Numbered from the stretch's first letter, positions 8,634 to 16,537 are shown. The stretch: 40,335 nt of DNA from Acidimicrobiia bacterium (GCA_019695375.1 JAIBAC010000009.1:1-40335), one strand, 5' to 3'. The notes: a model not told the origin generated them from the letters alone. Program-made: numbers and translations.

Positions 8634-9341
8634 TCAGCTAGCGCCGGGCATCGGCGGCGCGACGTACGGCTGAGCGGAGTTGGCCGGCTCCCACGGCGGC
8701 ACACCGGACGGCGGGTAGATCTCGACGAAGCGGCCGACCCATGCCTTGTCGATCACGAGCGTGTGCGCTGCCATGTCGCCCACGCGGCGGTGGCCCTTGG
8801 ACACCAGGATCACGATCAGGGCGATCAGGCTGGCGTCGAAGAGGACTCGTAGCACGTTGCGGATGGCGCTCTGTCCCCAGGTGATCGGGACGGCGCCCGT
8901 CGCACCGGTCACGCGCAACCCGAACATGAGCTTGCCGGGGCTACCGTGGAACACGCGTTCGGTGATGAAGTAGTAGAGGAACATCAACGTCCACACCACC
9001 GCGATCGAGAGCAGGTACCTGCCCATGAAGGCGCCGTCGAACGCGGGTCCCGCTGCGCGGGAGCGGCTCGTGCTCTCGACCTGGTCGACGAGGCCGCCGG
9101 CACCGAAGACCGGCCCCCACATGAGCGCCACGATGACGGCGGTCTCGGGGATCAGGAGGATGATCTGGTCGACGATCGCGGCGCCGACGCGCCTGCCGAC
9201 GATGTTGGTCGGGTCGACCGTGCCTGTGGTGCTCTGCGGTCCCCAGTACGGCGCCGCCTGCGGTCCCTGCTGAAGCTGCTGCTGTTGCCACTGACCCTGA
9301 TGCCAGGTCGGTGCGCCCGCAGGATCGTACGGCTCGGTCAT
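8634..9341 (-). CDS. RDD-family membrane protein
   Basis: The 235-residue protein has a Gln/Pro-rich cytoplasmic N-terminus (about residues 1-45) and then an RDD domain: VGRRVGAAIVDQIILLIP, with the Arg and Asp that name the family, and three or four hydrophobic segments (about 55-80, 100-125, 160-185). The typical loop FHGSPGKLMFGLRVTG is present. RDD proteins are small integral membrane proteins of mostly unknown function; some are linked to transport. The ATG at 9341 is preceded by TAACCT at a 6-nt distance, pointing to a leaderless mRNA. Two palindromic repeat units sit directly upstream, between this promoter and uppS. Confidence 0.88.
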   Translation of the reverse strand: MTEPYDPAGAPTWHQGQWQQQQLQQGPQAAPYWGPQSTTGTVDPTNIVGRRVGAAIVDQIILLIPETAVIVALMWGPVFGAGGLVDQVESTSRSRAAGPAFDGAFMGRYLLSIAVVWTLMFLYYFITERVFHGSPGKLMFGLRVTGATGAVPITWGQSAIRNVLRVLFDASLIALIVILVSKGHRRVGDMAAHTLVIDKAWVGRFVEIYPPSGVPPWEPANSAQPYVAPPMPGAS

Positions 9342-9347
9342 GGGGAC

Positions 9348-9353
9348 AGGTTA
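9348..9353 (-). promoter_or_regulatory. -10 box of the RDD gene
   Basis: TAACCT on the minus strand ends 6 nt before the ATG at 9341. There is no Shine-Dalgarno between them. Confidence 0.45.
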
Positions 9354-9374
9354 CGCGTGGCCACCCCCCGAATG

Positions 9375-9485
9375 GACGTGGGGACGCAGATCGACGTGAC
9401 AGCGCGTTTCACGTCCCCACGTCACGACCGACCCCCGACGTGGGGACGCGGATCGACGTGACAGCGCGTTTCACGTCCCCACGTC
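9375..9485. repeat. Two tandem 49-bp palindromic repeat units (locus 1)
   Basis: Units lie at 9375-9423 and 9437-9485, separated by 13 bp (period 62 bp). Each begins GACGTGGGGACG and ends with its exact reverse complement CGTCCCCACGTC. An inner stem ACGTGA/TCACGT closes over CAGCGCGTT. The two units differ at one position (GCAGATCG versus GCGGATCG). The same element recurs at 26841-27013 with about 42 of 49 positions identical. The pair sits between the stop of uppS and the promoter of the RDD gene. Confidence 0.92.
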
Positions 9486-9496
9486 GTCAAGGCGCG

Positions 9497-10261
9497 TCAG
9501 TCGATGATGCCGCCGTAGCGCCTCTCGCGGCGCTGGAACCGCGCGATCGCCTCGTACAGGTGGCGGCGGCGGAAGTCGGGCCAGAGCCGCTTCGGGAACA
9601 TGAACTCGGTGTATGCCGACTGCCACAACAGGAAGTTGGAGATCCGCATCTCCCCGCTCGAGCGCAGCAGCAGGTCGGGGTCGGGCATCTCCGGCACGTA
9701 GAGGTGGCGTGCGATCGTGCGCTCGGAGATACGGCGCGGGTCGATGTCCCCCGCCGCGGCCGCGGCCGCGATCTCGCGCACGGCATCGACGATCTCGGCA
9801 CGGCCGCCGTAGTTGAACGCGAACGTGAGGTTGAGTCTGCGGCAGCCCGCGGTGAGGGCCTCGGACTCCTCGATCGTCTCCACCAGGGCCCTGGGCACGG
9901 GCCTGCCGCGCCTGCCCATGAACCTGATCCGGATCCCCTTGCGGAGGCACTCCTCGCGGCGCCGCAGCAGGATGTCGCGGTTGAACCAGAGCAGGAACTC
10001 GACCTCGTCCTTGGGGCGCGTCCAGTTCTCGGTCGAGAACACGTAGACGGTCATCCACTCGATGCCGAGGGCGAGGCCGCCCTCGACGACGTCCCACAGG
10101 GCGGGCTCCCCGCGGCGGTGGCCTTCGGTCCTGGGCAGGTCGCGACGCGACGCCCACCGGCCGTTTCCGTCGAGGATCAGCGCGACGTGGCGTGGCAGAT
10201 CGGACCCGTCGATGCCGAAACGACGGCAGATCTCGGCGCGGTCGGGCTCGGGACGTGCCAA
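9497..10261 (-). CDS. uppS: Isoprenyl transferase (undecaprenyl-diphosphate synthase family)
   Basis: This cis-prenyltransferase condenses isopentenyl diphosphate units to the polyprenyl diphosphate used as the wall-precursor carrier lipid. The 254-residue protein contains the catalytic Asp in LILDGNGRWA, EGHRRG, VYVFSTENW, FNYGGRAEIVDA and the C-terminal block DPDLLLRSSGEMRISNFLLW followed by WPDF. The start is TTG at 10261: GGAG lies 7 nt upstream and 16 bp separate it from the recO stop. No ATG or GTG is available before the conserved core. Actinobacteria often have two such enzymes of different chain length; the sequence alone does not say which this is. Confidence 0.95.
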   Translation of the reverse strand: MARPEPDRAEICRRFGIDGSDLPRHVALILDGNGRWASRRDLPRTEGHRRGEPALWDVVEGGLALGIEWMTVYVFSTENWTRPKDEVEFLLWFNRDILLRRREECLRKGIRIRFMGRRGRPVPRALVETIEESEALTAGCRRLNLTFAFNYGGRAEIVDAVREIAAAAAAGDIDPRRISERTIARHLYVPEMPDPDLLLRSSGEMRISNFLLWQSAYTEFMFPKRLWPDFRRRHLYEAIARFQRRERRYGGIID

Positions 10262-10277
10262 CTGCCGGCTCCGTGGT

Positions 10278-11000
10278 TCAGGTGGCAGCGAGGCTGCGCA
10301 GACGGCGGTCGAGATGGTACTCCGCAGCGCGGGCGACGATTCCGTCCACCTCCCCTGCGTGCACGTCGGAGATCTGCTCGAACGGGGTGCGCCACAGGTC
10401 CTGCAGGAGCCGCACCGACGCCGGGTCGACGCTCACGTCGGACGGCCCGCGACAGCTCGCGCACAGCACCCCGCCCGCATCGATCCCGAACGCCGACAGG
10501 CCGTCCTCTCCGCCACAGGCCATGCAGTGGCGCAAGCCGGGCGCGAACCCCGTCACCCCGAGCAGCTTCAACAGATAGGCCGAGCGCAGCACATGGGGAA
10601 CGGGGGTGCCCTGTCGCACATGCCCGGCGAGCGCACGCCAGCCGGCGAGCAGGAGACGCAGAAGGCGCGGGTTCGTCTCCGCGTCGGGCGCCACGACGTC
10701 GGTCGCCTCGCACATGAGCTGTGCCGTCGCGTACGCCTCGTAGTCGCGGCGCAGGTCGGCGTAGGACGCCACGAGCTCGGCCTGGGACACGGTCTGGAGC
10801 TCGCCGCGACCCTCCCACATCATCAGATCGACGTGGCCGAACGGTTCGAGGCGGGCGCCGAAGCGGCTCTTGGTCTTGCGGACGCCCTTGACCACGGCCC
10901 GCACCTTGCCGTGGTCGTGGGTGAGGATCGTCACGATGCGGTCGGCCTCGCCGAGGCGCATCGTGCGCATCACGGCGCCGTGGTCCTTGTACAAACCCAT
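10278..11000 (-). CDS. recO: DNA repair protein RecO
   Basis: RecO loads RecA on SSB-coated single strands with RecR in the RecFOR recombination pathway. The 240-residue protein has the N-terminal OB-fold (GLYKDHGAVMRTMRLGEADR, then DHGKVRAVVKGVRKTKSRFG) and a helical domain. A zinc site is formed by HCMACGG and CASC (about residues 160-185). Length is normal. The ATG at 11000 has TAGTTT 7 nt upstream, so a leaderless mRNA is likely. That -10 overlaps an 18-bp perfect palindrome shared with the divergent gene. uppS follows 16 bp downstream, as in many Gram-positive genomes. Confidence 0.95.
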   Translation of the reverse strand: MGLYKDHGAVMRTMRLGEADRIVTILTHDHGKVRAVVKGVRKTKSRFGARLEPFGHVDLMMWEGRGELQTVSQAELVASYADLRRDYEAYATAQLMCEATDVVAPDAETNPRLLRLLLAGWRALAGHVRQGTPVPHVLRSAYLLKLLGVTGFAPGLRHCMACGGEDGLSAFGIDAGGVLCASCRGPSDVSVDPASVRLLQDLWRTPFEQISDVHAGEVDGIVARAAEYHLDRRLRSLAAT

Positions 11001-11008
11001 CGAGGCGA

Positions 11009-11026
11009 AACTACACCGGTGTAGTT
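11009..11026. promoter_or_regulatory. 18-bp perfect palindrome in the recO / lipid-kinase divergent promoter
   Basis: AACTACACCGGTGTAGTT lies in the 47-bp gap between two divergent start codons. Its edge overlaps TAGTTT (11008-11013, minus strand), the presumed -10 of recO, and it lies upstream of TACGCT (11034-11039), the presumed -10 of the plus-strand gene. This suits an operator for a dimeric repressor controlling both genes; the regulator is unknown. Confidence 0.5.
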
Positions 11027-11033
11027 GCGGGGC

Positions 11034-11039
11034 TACGCT
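11034..11039 (+). promoter_or_regulatory. -10 box of the lipid-kinase-like gene
   Basis: TACGCT ends 8 nt before the ATG at 11048 and no Shine-Dalgarno is visible. This is the same arrangement as at several other genes here. Confidence 0.4.
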
Positions 11040-11047
11040 GCGCTCCC

Positions 11048-11920
11048 ATGGAACCGCTCGTGATCGTGAATCCGGTGTCGGGCCGCGGCAAGACCGTCAA
11101 GACGCTCCCGGCGGTCCGCGAGCGCCTCGTCGAGCTCGGTCTCGATGCCGAGATCCGGGTCTCCACCGGCCCTGACGATCCTCCGATGTGGGCGGCCGAG
11201 GCTGCCGCCTGTGGCCGGCCGGTGATCGCCTTCGGCGGCGACGGCCTCGTGAGCGATGTGCTCAACGCCACCGCCGGCACGGTGCCCTTCGGCATCCTGC
11301 CGAGCGGCACCGGTGATGACTTCGCCCGCGTCGCCGGGATCCCCCGCGACCCCGTGGCTGCGTGCGACGTCATCGCCCGCGGCGAGACCCGTACGTTCGA
11401 CTGCGGCCGCATGACCATCCGCGACGGCGCCCGTCGCTTCGGCTGCATCGCCGCCGTCGGATTCGACTCGGAGGTGAACCGGCGCGCAAACGAGATCCGA
11501 TGGGGATCGGGTACCGCCGTCTACGTCGCCGCCGTGCTCGCCACACTTGTCCGCTGGCATCCGGCGACGTTCACCGTCGACGTCGACGGCGACGAGTTCG
11601 AGGTGCGCGGCTGGTTCACCGCTGTGGGCAACGGCCAGAGCTACGGCGGCGGGATGAGGATCTGCCCCGGAGCCGACCCCCATGACGGGCTCCTCGACGT
11701 CACGGTTCTCGGAGACGTCGGCAAGCTCGAGTTCCTGCGCACCTTCCCCAGGGTCTTCAGGGGCACCCATGTCACGCACCCTGCAGTCACGACGTTGCGG
11801 GGCCGGAAGGTGACGGTCAGCGCCGACCGTCCGTTCCGCTGCTTCGCCGACGGCGAGGACACCTGCGGGGTACCCGTCACGATCGAGGCCGAGCGCGACA
11901 CCTTGGAGGTCTTCGTCTAG
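11048..11920 (+). CDS. Diacylglycerol-kinase-family (YegS/DgkB-like) protein
   Basis: This is a lipid or sphingoid-base kinase of the DAGK catalytic-domain family, 290 residues. The N-terminal nucleotide-binding domain shows VIVNPVSGRGK (residues 5-15), FGGDGLVSDVLNA (about 60-72) and GILPSGTGDDFARVAG (about 79-94). The C-terminal beta-sandwich includes GNGQSYGGGMRICPGADPHD and DGEDTCGVPV. Two family positions are unusual: the GGDGT loop reads GGDGL, and GTGND reads GTGDD. Both are near the nucleotide site, so substrate or nucleotide preference may differ. The start ATG is fixed by a -10 box 8 nt upstream. It is divergent from recO; phhB follows 58 bp downstream. Confidence 0.88.
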   Translation: MEPLVIVNPVSGRGKTVKTLPAVRERLVELGLDAEIRVSTGPDDPPMWAAEAAACGRPVIAFGGDGLVSDVLNATAGTVPFGILPSGTGDDFARVAGIPRDPVAACDVIARGETRTFDCGRMTIRDGARRFGCIAAVGFDSEVNRRANEIRWGSGTAVYVAAVLATLVRWHPATFTVDVDGDEFEVRGWFTAVGNGQSYGGGMRICPGADPHDGLLDVTVLGDVGKLEFLRTFPRVFRGTHVTHPAVTTLRGRKVTVSADRPFRCFADGEDTCGVPVTIEAERDTLEVFV

Positions 11921-11978
11921 TCGCGCCCGCCGCTTCTGGGCAGGATGGGGTGACAGCTCTGGACCCGGGAGTGACATC

Positions 11979-12254
11979 ATGGCAGTGCTCGACGAGGATT
12001 CCATCACCCGCCTGCTCGGCACGGTCGCGTGGGAGCGCGACGGCGACGAGATCGTCAAGGTCGTCGAGCGTGACGACTTCCTCGGGGCGCTCGGCTACGT
12101 GAACACGGTCGGTGCCCTCGCCGAGGACATGGGCCACCATCCCGACATCGACATCCGCTGGAACCGCGTCACCCTGCGCCTCTCGACCCACTCCGAAGGC
12201 GGCCTCACCGACGCCGACTTCCGCCTCGCGGCCCTCATCGACGCGGCCGGCTGA
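11979..12254 (+). CDS. phhB: Pterin-4a-carbinolamine dehydratase family protein
   Basis: It dehydrates 4a-hydroxytetrahydrobiopterin to recycle the pterin cofactor of aromatic amino-acid hydroxylases; in bacteria without such hydroxylases the physiological role is unclear. The 91-residue protein has the family core: ERDDFLGALGYVNTVGALAEDMGHHPDIDIRW in pieces, with the paired active-site His in GHHPDID and a later His in RLSTHSEGGLTDADF. Length is typical (90-110). The ATG at 11979 has GGGAG 8 nt upstream. It converges on era, with 7 bp between stops and a small hairpin covering both. Confidence 0.9.
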   Translation: MAVLDEDSITRLLGTVAWERDGDEIVKVVERDDFLGALGYVNTVGALAEDMGHHPDIDIRWNRVTLRLSTHSEGGLTDADFRLAALIDAAG

Positions 12255-12265
12255 GCCCAGCTCAG
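12251..12265. terminator. Small hairpin shared by phhB and era 3' ends
   Basis: CTGAGCCCAGCTCAG is a 6-bp perfect stem with a 3-nt loop. It contains the phhB stop TGA and the era stop TGA read from the other strand. There is no U-tract, so terminator activity is uncertain. Confidence 0.3.
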
Positions 12266-13167
12266 TAGCCAAGACGCGAGAGCTGGTCGGCGCGGCGCTG
12301 CCAGTGCTTGGACACCCTGACGCGCAGGTGCAGGTAGATGCGCCGGCCCAGCAGCGCCTCGGCCTGCATGCGGGCGCCGGTGCCCACCTCCTTGATCGTG
12401 GCACCGCCCTTGCCGACGACCATCCCCTTCTGGGACTCGCGCTCGACGTAGACCGTCGCGTCCACCCGCAACAACGCGTCCGGGTCCGGGTCGTAGAGGC
12501 CCTCGATGTCGTCCACCATCACGGCGATCGAGTGAGGCAGCTCCTCACGCATCCTCAGCAGGTACTGCTCGCGCACGAGCTCGGAGATCAGGTGCGACTC
12601 GGTCTGATCGGTCGCCATCTCCGGCGGGAACATCGGTTCTCCCGGCGGCAGCCGCGCGAAGAGCTCCTGCGCGACGATCTCGACCCCGTCACCGGTGAGC
12701 GCCGAGACGGGCACATACGCGTCGAAGTCGTGGAGGGCCTGCGCCGCCACGAGCTGCTCGGCGACGACGGAGGCGCCGATCGCGTCGACCTTGTTGAGGA
12801 CGCATACCGCCGGCACTCTGTCGGGGAGCATGCCGGCGAGATGGGCGTCGCCCCTGCCGATGCCACCGGCGGCGTCGACCACGAAGCACACGACGTCGAC
12901 CTCTTCCATCATCCGCGTCGCCAGGTCGTTGAGGCGCTCCCCCAGCAGGGTCTGCGGCTTGCCCACGCCCGGCAAGTCGACGAGGACCATCTGCCCGCCG
13001 GCACCGTTGAGCACCGCCCTCACGGCCGTCCGGGTGGTCTGCGCGACGTGGCTGACGATCGAGACCTTCTCACCGACCACAGCGTTGACGAGCGTGGACT
13101 TGCCGACGTTGGGACGGCCGATGAGCGCCACGAACCCGAACGCGGGCCCGGCGGCGTCACCTCCCAC
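12262..13167 (-). CDS. era: GTPase Era
   Basis: Era is an essential GTPase that binds the 3' end of 16S rRNA during 30S assembly. The 301-residue protein has G1 GRPNVGKST, switch text VSHVAQTTRT, G3 DLPGVGKP, G4 NKVD and G5 VSALTG, then a C-terminal KH domain with RVDATVYVERESQKGMVVG and GGATIKEVG. The open frame runs further upstream, but GTG at 13167 is chosen: AGGAG lies 6 nt before it and the length matches the family (about 300). The start overlaps the end of the CBS-domain gene by 11 bp, completing a phoH-ybeY-corC-like-era operon whose products act around rRNA maturation and membranes. Confidence 0.96.
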   Translation of the reverse strand: MGGDAAGPAFGFVALIGRPNVGKSTLVNAVVGEKVSIVSHVAQTTRTAVRAVLNGAGGQMVLVDLPGVGKPQTLLGERLNDLATRMMEEVDVVCFVVDAAGGIGRGDAHLAGMLPDRVPAVCVLNKVDAIGASVVAEQLVAAQALHDFDAYVPVSALTGDGVEIVAQELFARLPPGEPMFPPEMATDQTESHLISELVREQYLLRMREELPHSIAVMVDDIEGLYDPDPDALLRVDATVYVERESQKGMVVGKGGATIKEVGTGARMQAEALLGRRIYLHLRVRVSKHWQRRADQLSRLGY

Positions 13168-14566
13168 GACGTTCTCCTGTCGCGTCGCCGTGCACCTGGG
13201 CGTCTTCGCCGGTCGCAGCGTCGTGGCCGGAGCCGGTGGCCGCCGCGATCCCACCTCCGCCGGCGTCGGCGGTGCCGTCGTCGCCGCTCCGATCGACGAG
13301 CAGCACCTCGACCTCGTCGACACGGTGTCCCTCGATGCGGCGCGCACGCAGCACGAGGCGGCCGCAGCCGGTCGTGACCTCCTCACCGACACGGGGTATG
13401 CGGCCCAGCAGCGACAGCATCGCGCCACCCACGGTGTCGGCGTCCTCGACATCGACCTCGAAGCCGACGAGCCCACCGAGATCCGACAGCGACAGACGGC
13501 CGGCCACCAGGAACCCGCCGGGCACCCGCTCGAAGAGGTGCTCTTCGGGGTCGTACTCGTCCGCGATCTCACCGACGAGCTCCTCGAGCAGGTCCTCGAG
13601 CGTGACGAGTCCGGCGGTGCCGCCGTACTCGTCGATGACTATCGCGAGGTGGAACTTGTCGCGCTGCATCTCCGCGAGCAGCTCCGCCGACCGCTTCTGC
13701 TCCGGCACGAAGTGCGCCTCGCGCGCGACGTCGCCCACCTTCAGGTCACGGTCGACGTCACGCGCGAGGAGGTCCTTCACGTAGAGGAGTCCGTGTATGT
13801 CGTCGAGTCCACCGTCGCCGTGGACCGGTATGCGGCTGTAGCCCTCCTCGGCGGCAGCGTCGAGCGCATGGCCGACCGTGTCGCCGGCCGCGAGGCAGAA
13901 CATGTCCGGCCGCGGCCTCATCACCTCGCGCACGACGGTGTCGCCGAAGTGGAAGACCGAGTTGAGGAGCTTGGCCTCGTCCTGCTCGATCACGTCGCCA
14001 CCGGCACGGTCGATGATCTCCCGCAGCTCGCGCTCAGATGCCGGCGAGTCGTCGTCGGGGCGGCTGCGCAGCACCACTCCGACGGCGGTGTTGATCGTCG
14101 CTGCGACAGGCCGCAGCACGAACACGATGGGTGACGCGATCGTCGCTGCGACGCCTGCGCCCGACTCGGCACTGCGGCTCACGAGGCCGACCGCGACGCG
14201 CTGCAACGTGAACGCGACGAGCACGACTGCGATCCCGACCCCGATGCGGGGCAGCAAAGCCAGGTTGTCGACGGTTGCCCCCACCGCGAACACGGCGGCG
14301 ACGACCGCGACGATCCCGGCCAGCGACAGCGACGCGCGGGTGGCGGCGAGGTCGTCGAGTCGGCGTTGCAGCCGCCGCGCCGAACGGCTCCCCTCCGCCA
14401 CCAGCTCCTCGGTCCGGCTGCGCGACGCACGTGTGATCACCGACTCTGCGGCGGCACACGCGGCAGCGAAGACCAACAGCAACAAGGCGATCACGATCGC
14501 GGTGACGTGCGCCGACGTGACCGCGAGCACCACGCCCGTATGCGGAGGGTCGTCGAGAGGGCTCAC
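13157..14566 (-). CDS. CorC/HlyC-family CBS-domain membrane protein
   Basis: The 469-residue protein has an N-terminal CNNM-like membrane domain (hydrophobic segments at about residues 15-40, 75-100, 105-130 and 140-165), a pair of CBS domains (VVREVMRPRPDMFCLAAGD, then IVIDEYGGTAGLVTLEDLLE) and a C-terminal CorC_HlyC domain (GGFLVAGRLSLSDLGG). The family is implicated in Mg or Co transport or homeostasis and often sits between ybeY and era, as here. A disordered, Gly/Asp-rich tail follows. The start is GTG at 14566, overlapping the ybeY stop by 4 nt (GTGA). Its 3' end overlaps the era start by 11 bp. The long upstream extension of the frame lies within ybeY and is rejected. Confidence 0.92.
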   Translation of the reverse strand: MSPLDDPPHTGVVLAVTSAHVTAIVIALLLLVFAAACAAAESVITRASRSRTEELVAEGSRSARRLQRRLDDLAATRASLSLAGIVAVVAAVFAVGATVDNLALLPRIGVGIAVVLVAFTLQRVAVGLVSRSAESGAGVAATIASPIVFVLRPVAATINTAVGVVLRSRPDDDSPASERELREIIDRAGGDVIEQDEAKLLNSVFHFGDTVVREVMRPRPDMFCLAAGDTVGHALDAAAEEGYSRIPVHGDGGLDDIHGLLYVKDLLARDVDRDLKVGDVAREAHFVPEQKRSAELLAEMQRDKFHLAIVIDEYGGTAGLVTLEDLLEELVGEIADEYDPEEHLFERVPGGFLVAGRLSLSDLGGLVGFEVDVEDADTVGGAMLSLLGRIPRVGEEVTTGCGRLVLRARRIEGHRVDEVEVLLVDRSGDDGTADAGGGGIAAATGSGHDAATGEDAQVHGDATGERRGR

Positions 14567-15045
14567 CGCGGATCGCCTGCGTGACGGGCGGCGAAGCGAG
14601 CCAGAAGCCTCCGCTCCCTGCTCTCCATCCGGTCGGCGTCGGCGTCGCTGTTGTGGTCGTAGCCGAGGAGGTGCAGCAGACCGTGCACGACGAGCAGGTC
14701 GACCTCTGCCTCGAAGGTGCCGGCGTGTGTGGGGGCGTTGCGCCGCGCGACCGCCGGGCAGACGACGACGTCGCCGAGCAGCACCGGCGCATCGGCACTG
14801 CTGTCGTCGGAGGCGGCCTGCCAGGGCGCGTCCTCGATCGGGAACGCGAGCACATCGGTCGGGCCCTGGCGTTTGAGAAATCTCGAGTTGAGGTCGGCGA
14901 TCGTGGCCGCATCGACCGTGAGGATCGACACCTCGGCGCGGGCCGTGACGGACTCGGCGTCGAGCACGAAGTCCGCAAGCGCCGCGATGCGGTGGCCGTC
15001 GACGGGCTCGTCGGTCTGCTCGTCCGCGAAGAAGACCTCGGCCAT
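14563..15045 (-). CDS. ybeY: Endoribonuclease YbeY
   Basis: YbeY is a zinc-dependent RNase needed for 16S rRNA 3'-end maturation and 70S quality control. The 160-residue protein carries the UPF0054 signature VVHGLLHLLGYDH, whose three His bind zinc, preceded by TDVLAFPIED and LLGDVVVCPAVA. The phoH end reads GTGATG, so the start may be GTG at 15048 (GTGA overlap) or ATG at 15045 (TGATG overlap); ATG is preferred. It sits in the conserved phoH-ybeY-corC-era order and is translationally coupled on both sides. Confidence 0.95.
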   Translation of the reverse strand: MAEVFFADEQTDEPVDGHRIAALADFVLDAESVTARAEVSILTVDAATIADLNSRFLKRQGPTDVLAFPIEDAPWQAASDDSSADAPVLLGDVVVCPAVARRNAPTHAGTFEAEVDLLVVHGLLHLLGYDHNSDADADRMESRERRLLARFAARHAGDPR

Positions 15046-16094
15046 CACTGCACCCGGCGCACGGGCTTGGCGGGCCCGTCCCGCTCCTCGTGACGCTTGT
15101 ACGCGTCAACGATCTCGGCGACGATGCGATGGCGGATGACGTCGTCGCGGGTGAGCTCCACGTAGGAGACGCCCTCGATCGCGAAGATCTCCCCGGGGAC
15201 GTCGCGCAGTCCCGACGTCGCCCCGCCGGGCAGGTCGACCTGGGTCACGTCGCCGGTGACGACGGCCTTTGACCCGAATCCGAGTCGTGTCAGGAACATC
15301 TTCATCTGCTCGGGCGAGGTGTTCTGGGCCTCGTCGAGGATCACGAAGCTGTCGTTGAGGGTCCGTCCGCGCATGTACGCGAGCGGCGCGACCTCGACGG
15401 TGCCGCGCTCCATCAGCCGCGCGGCCTGATCGGGGCCGACCAGGTCGTAGAGGGCGTCGTACAGGGGTCGCAAATAGGGGTCGACCTTGGCGAGCAGGTC
15501 GCCGGGCAGGAATCCGAGCTTCTCCCCGGCCTCGACGGCGGGTCGCGTGAGGATGATCCGCTGCACCCTCCGCTCCTGCAGGGCACCGATCGCGGCGGCC
15601 ATCGCGAGGTAGGTCTTGCCGGTGCCGGCAGGGCCGATCGCGAACGTGACCGTGCTCGCCTCGATCGCGTCGCTGTAGGTCTTCTGCCCGAGCGACTTGG
15701 GGCGCACCGTCTTGTTCGGTGCGACGACGACCTCGTGGGTGAGCACCGCGGCGGGCGCGGCACCGGCCTTGACCATCGCGATCGTGCGGTCGAGGACCTC
15801 GGCGTCGACGCGCTGGCCGCGCTCGAGCAGCTCCACGAGGTTCTCGAAGAGCATCTCGACCTGACGTGCGACCTCTGCCGTGGCCCGCACGGTGATCTCG
15901 TTGCCGCGCACGAGGATGTACGCCTCGAAGCGATCCTCGATCCTGCGCAGCAACTCGTCGTTCTGACCGCAGAGAGCGACCATCAGGTCGTTCGACGGCA
16001 CGAGGATCTTCAGCGTGTCGGTGGCGGTCTCAGCCAGTGCGTACTCACCTCTCGCGGGCTTCCGGCGCGGCCGGAGGTGCGATGTGGACGCCAA
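15045..16094 (-). CDS. phoH: PhoH-like ATPase
   Basis: This P-loop ATPase of the PhoH family is probably involved in RNA metabolism, given its fixed linkage to ybeY. The protein (up to 349 residues) has an N-terminal KH-like region (about 20-110), Walker A GPAGTGKTYLAMAAA, RPAVEAGEKLGFLPGD, Walker B-like FVILDEAQNTSPEQMK, and TRLGFGSKAVVTGDVTQVDL. The start is uncertain: TTG at 16094 gives the longest form, but TAGACT (16096-16101), which resembles a -10 box, lies only 1 nt before it. If that box is used, translation must start downstream. The next good ATG lies within conserved sequence, so the N-terminal 20 residues should be treated as provisional. Confidence 0.92.
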   Translation of the reverse strand: MASTSHLRPRRKPARGEYALAETATDTLKILVPSNDLMVALCGQNDELLRRIEDRFEAYILVRGNEITVRATAEVARQVEMLFENLVELLERGQRVDAEVLDRTIAMVKAGAAPAAVLTHEVVVAPNKTVRPKSLGQKTYSDAIEASTVTFAIGPAGTGKTYLAMAAAIGALQERRVQRIILTRPAVEAGEKLGFLPGDLLAKVDPYLRPLYDALYDLVGPDQAARLMERGTVEVAPLAYMRGRTLNDSFVILDEAQNTSPEQMKMFLTRLGFGSKAVVTGDVTQVDLPGGATSGLRDVPGEIFAIEGVSYVELTRDDVIRHRIVAEIVDAYKRHEERDGPAKPVRRVQ

Positions 16095-16130
16095 CAGTCT
16101 ACGCCGAGCCCCTGAGCACCGGTGAACGGA

Positions 16131-16475
16131 TCAGCCCGGCGGCCACATCATCTGGCGGCCTCCGACGAGGTGCAGGTGCAGGTGGTGGACGGTCTGGCCG
16201 GCATCGTCGCCGACGTTGGTCACGATCCGGTACCCGCGGTCGGCGATCCCGGCCTCCCGCGCGTGGGCGGCAGCGGCAGCGAAGAGCTCGACGAGGACGT
16301 CGCCGTGGGCGTCGGAGAGCTCGGCGGCCGAGGCCACGTGCTCGCGGGGGATGAAGAGCACGTGGACCGGCGCCTGGGGGTTGATGTCCTCGAATCCGAC
16401 CACGGCATCGGTCTCGTACACCTTCGTCGCCGCGATCGACCCCGCGGCTATGTCGCAGAAAAGGCAGTCGCTCAT
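16131..16475 (-). CDS. HIT-family nucleotide hydrolase
   Basis: This is a histidine-triad protein of the Hint type, which hydrolyses adenylated or similar phosphoramidate nucleotides. The 114-residue protein begins MSDCLFCDIAAG with the zinc-associated Cys pair. It has EDINPQAPVHVLFIPREHV and the catalytic triad QTVHHLHLHLVGGRQM near the C-terminus. Length and both ends are typical for Hint/PKCI-1. An upstream ATG at 16538 would add 21 residues with no family match. The ATG at 16475 is preferred, with TAGCCT (-10) 8 nt before it. It lies 36 bp upstream of the PhoH frame and may be co-transcribed with that operon. Confidence 0.94.
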   Translation of the reverse strand: MSDCLFCDIAAGSIAATKVYETDAVVGFEDINPQAPVHVLFIPREHVASAAELSDAHGDVLVELFAAAAAHAREAGIADRGYRIVTNVGDDAGQTVHHLHLHLVGGRQMMWPPG

Positions 16476-16483
16476 GGCCGTCC

Positions 16484-16489
16484 AGGCTA
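16484..16489 (-). promoter_or_regulatory. -10 box of the HIT gene
   Basis: TAGCCT on the minus strand ends 8 nt before the ATG at 16475, suggesting a leaderless transcript. Confidence 0.4.
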
Positions 16490-16537
16490 GACATCCCGCG
16501 CTCGCGACCGGGGTCGGCGGTGGTCCAGTCGGGGCCA

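Noticed and set aside
9361-9470. Protein-coding frame through the palindromic repeats
   Set aside because: Open frames cross both repeat loci, but they consist of translated repeat units with no independent start signal and differ in frame between loci.
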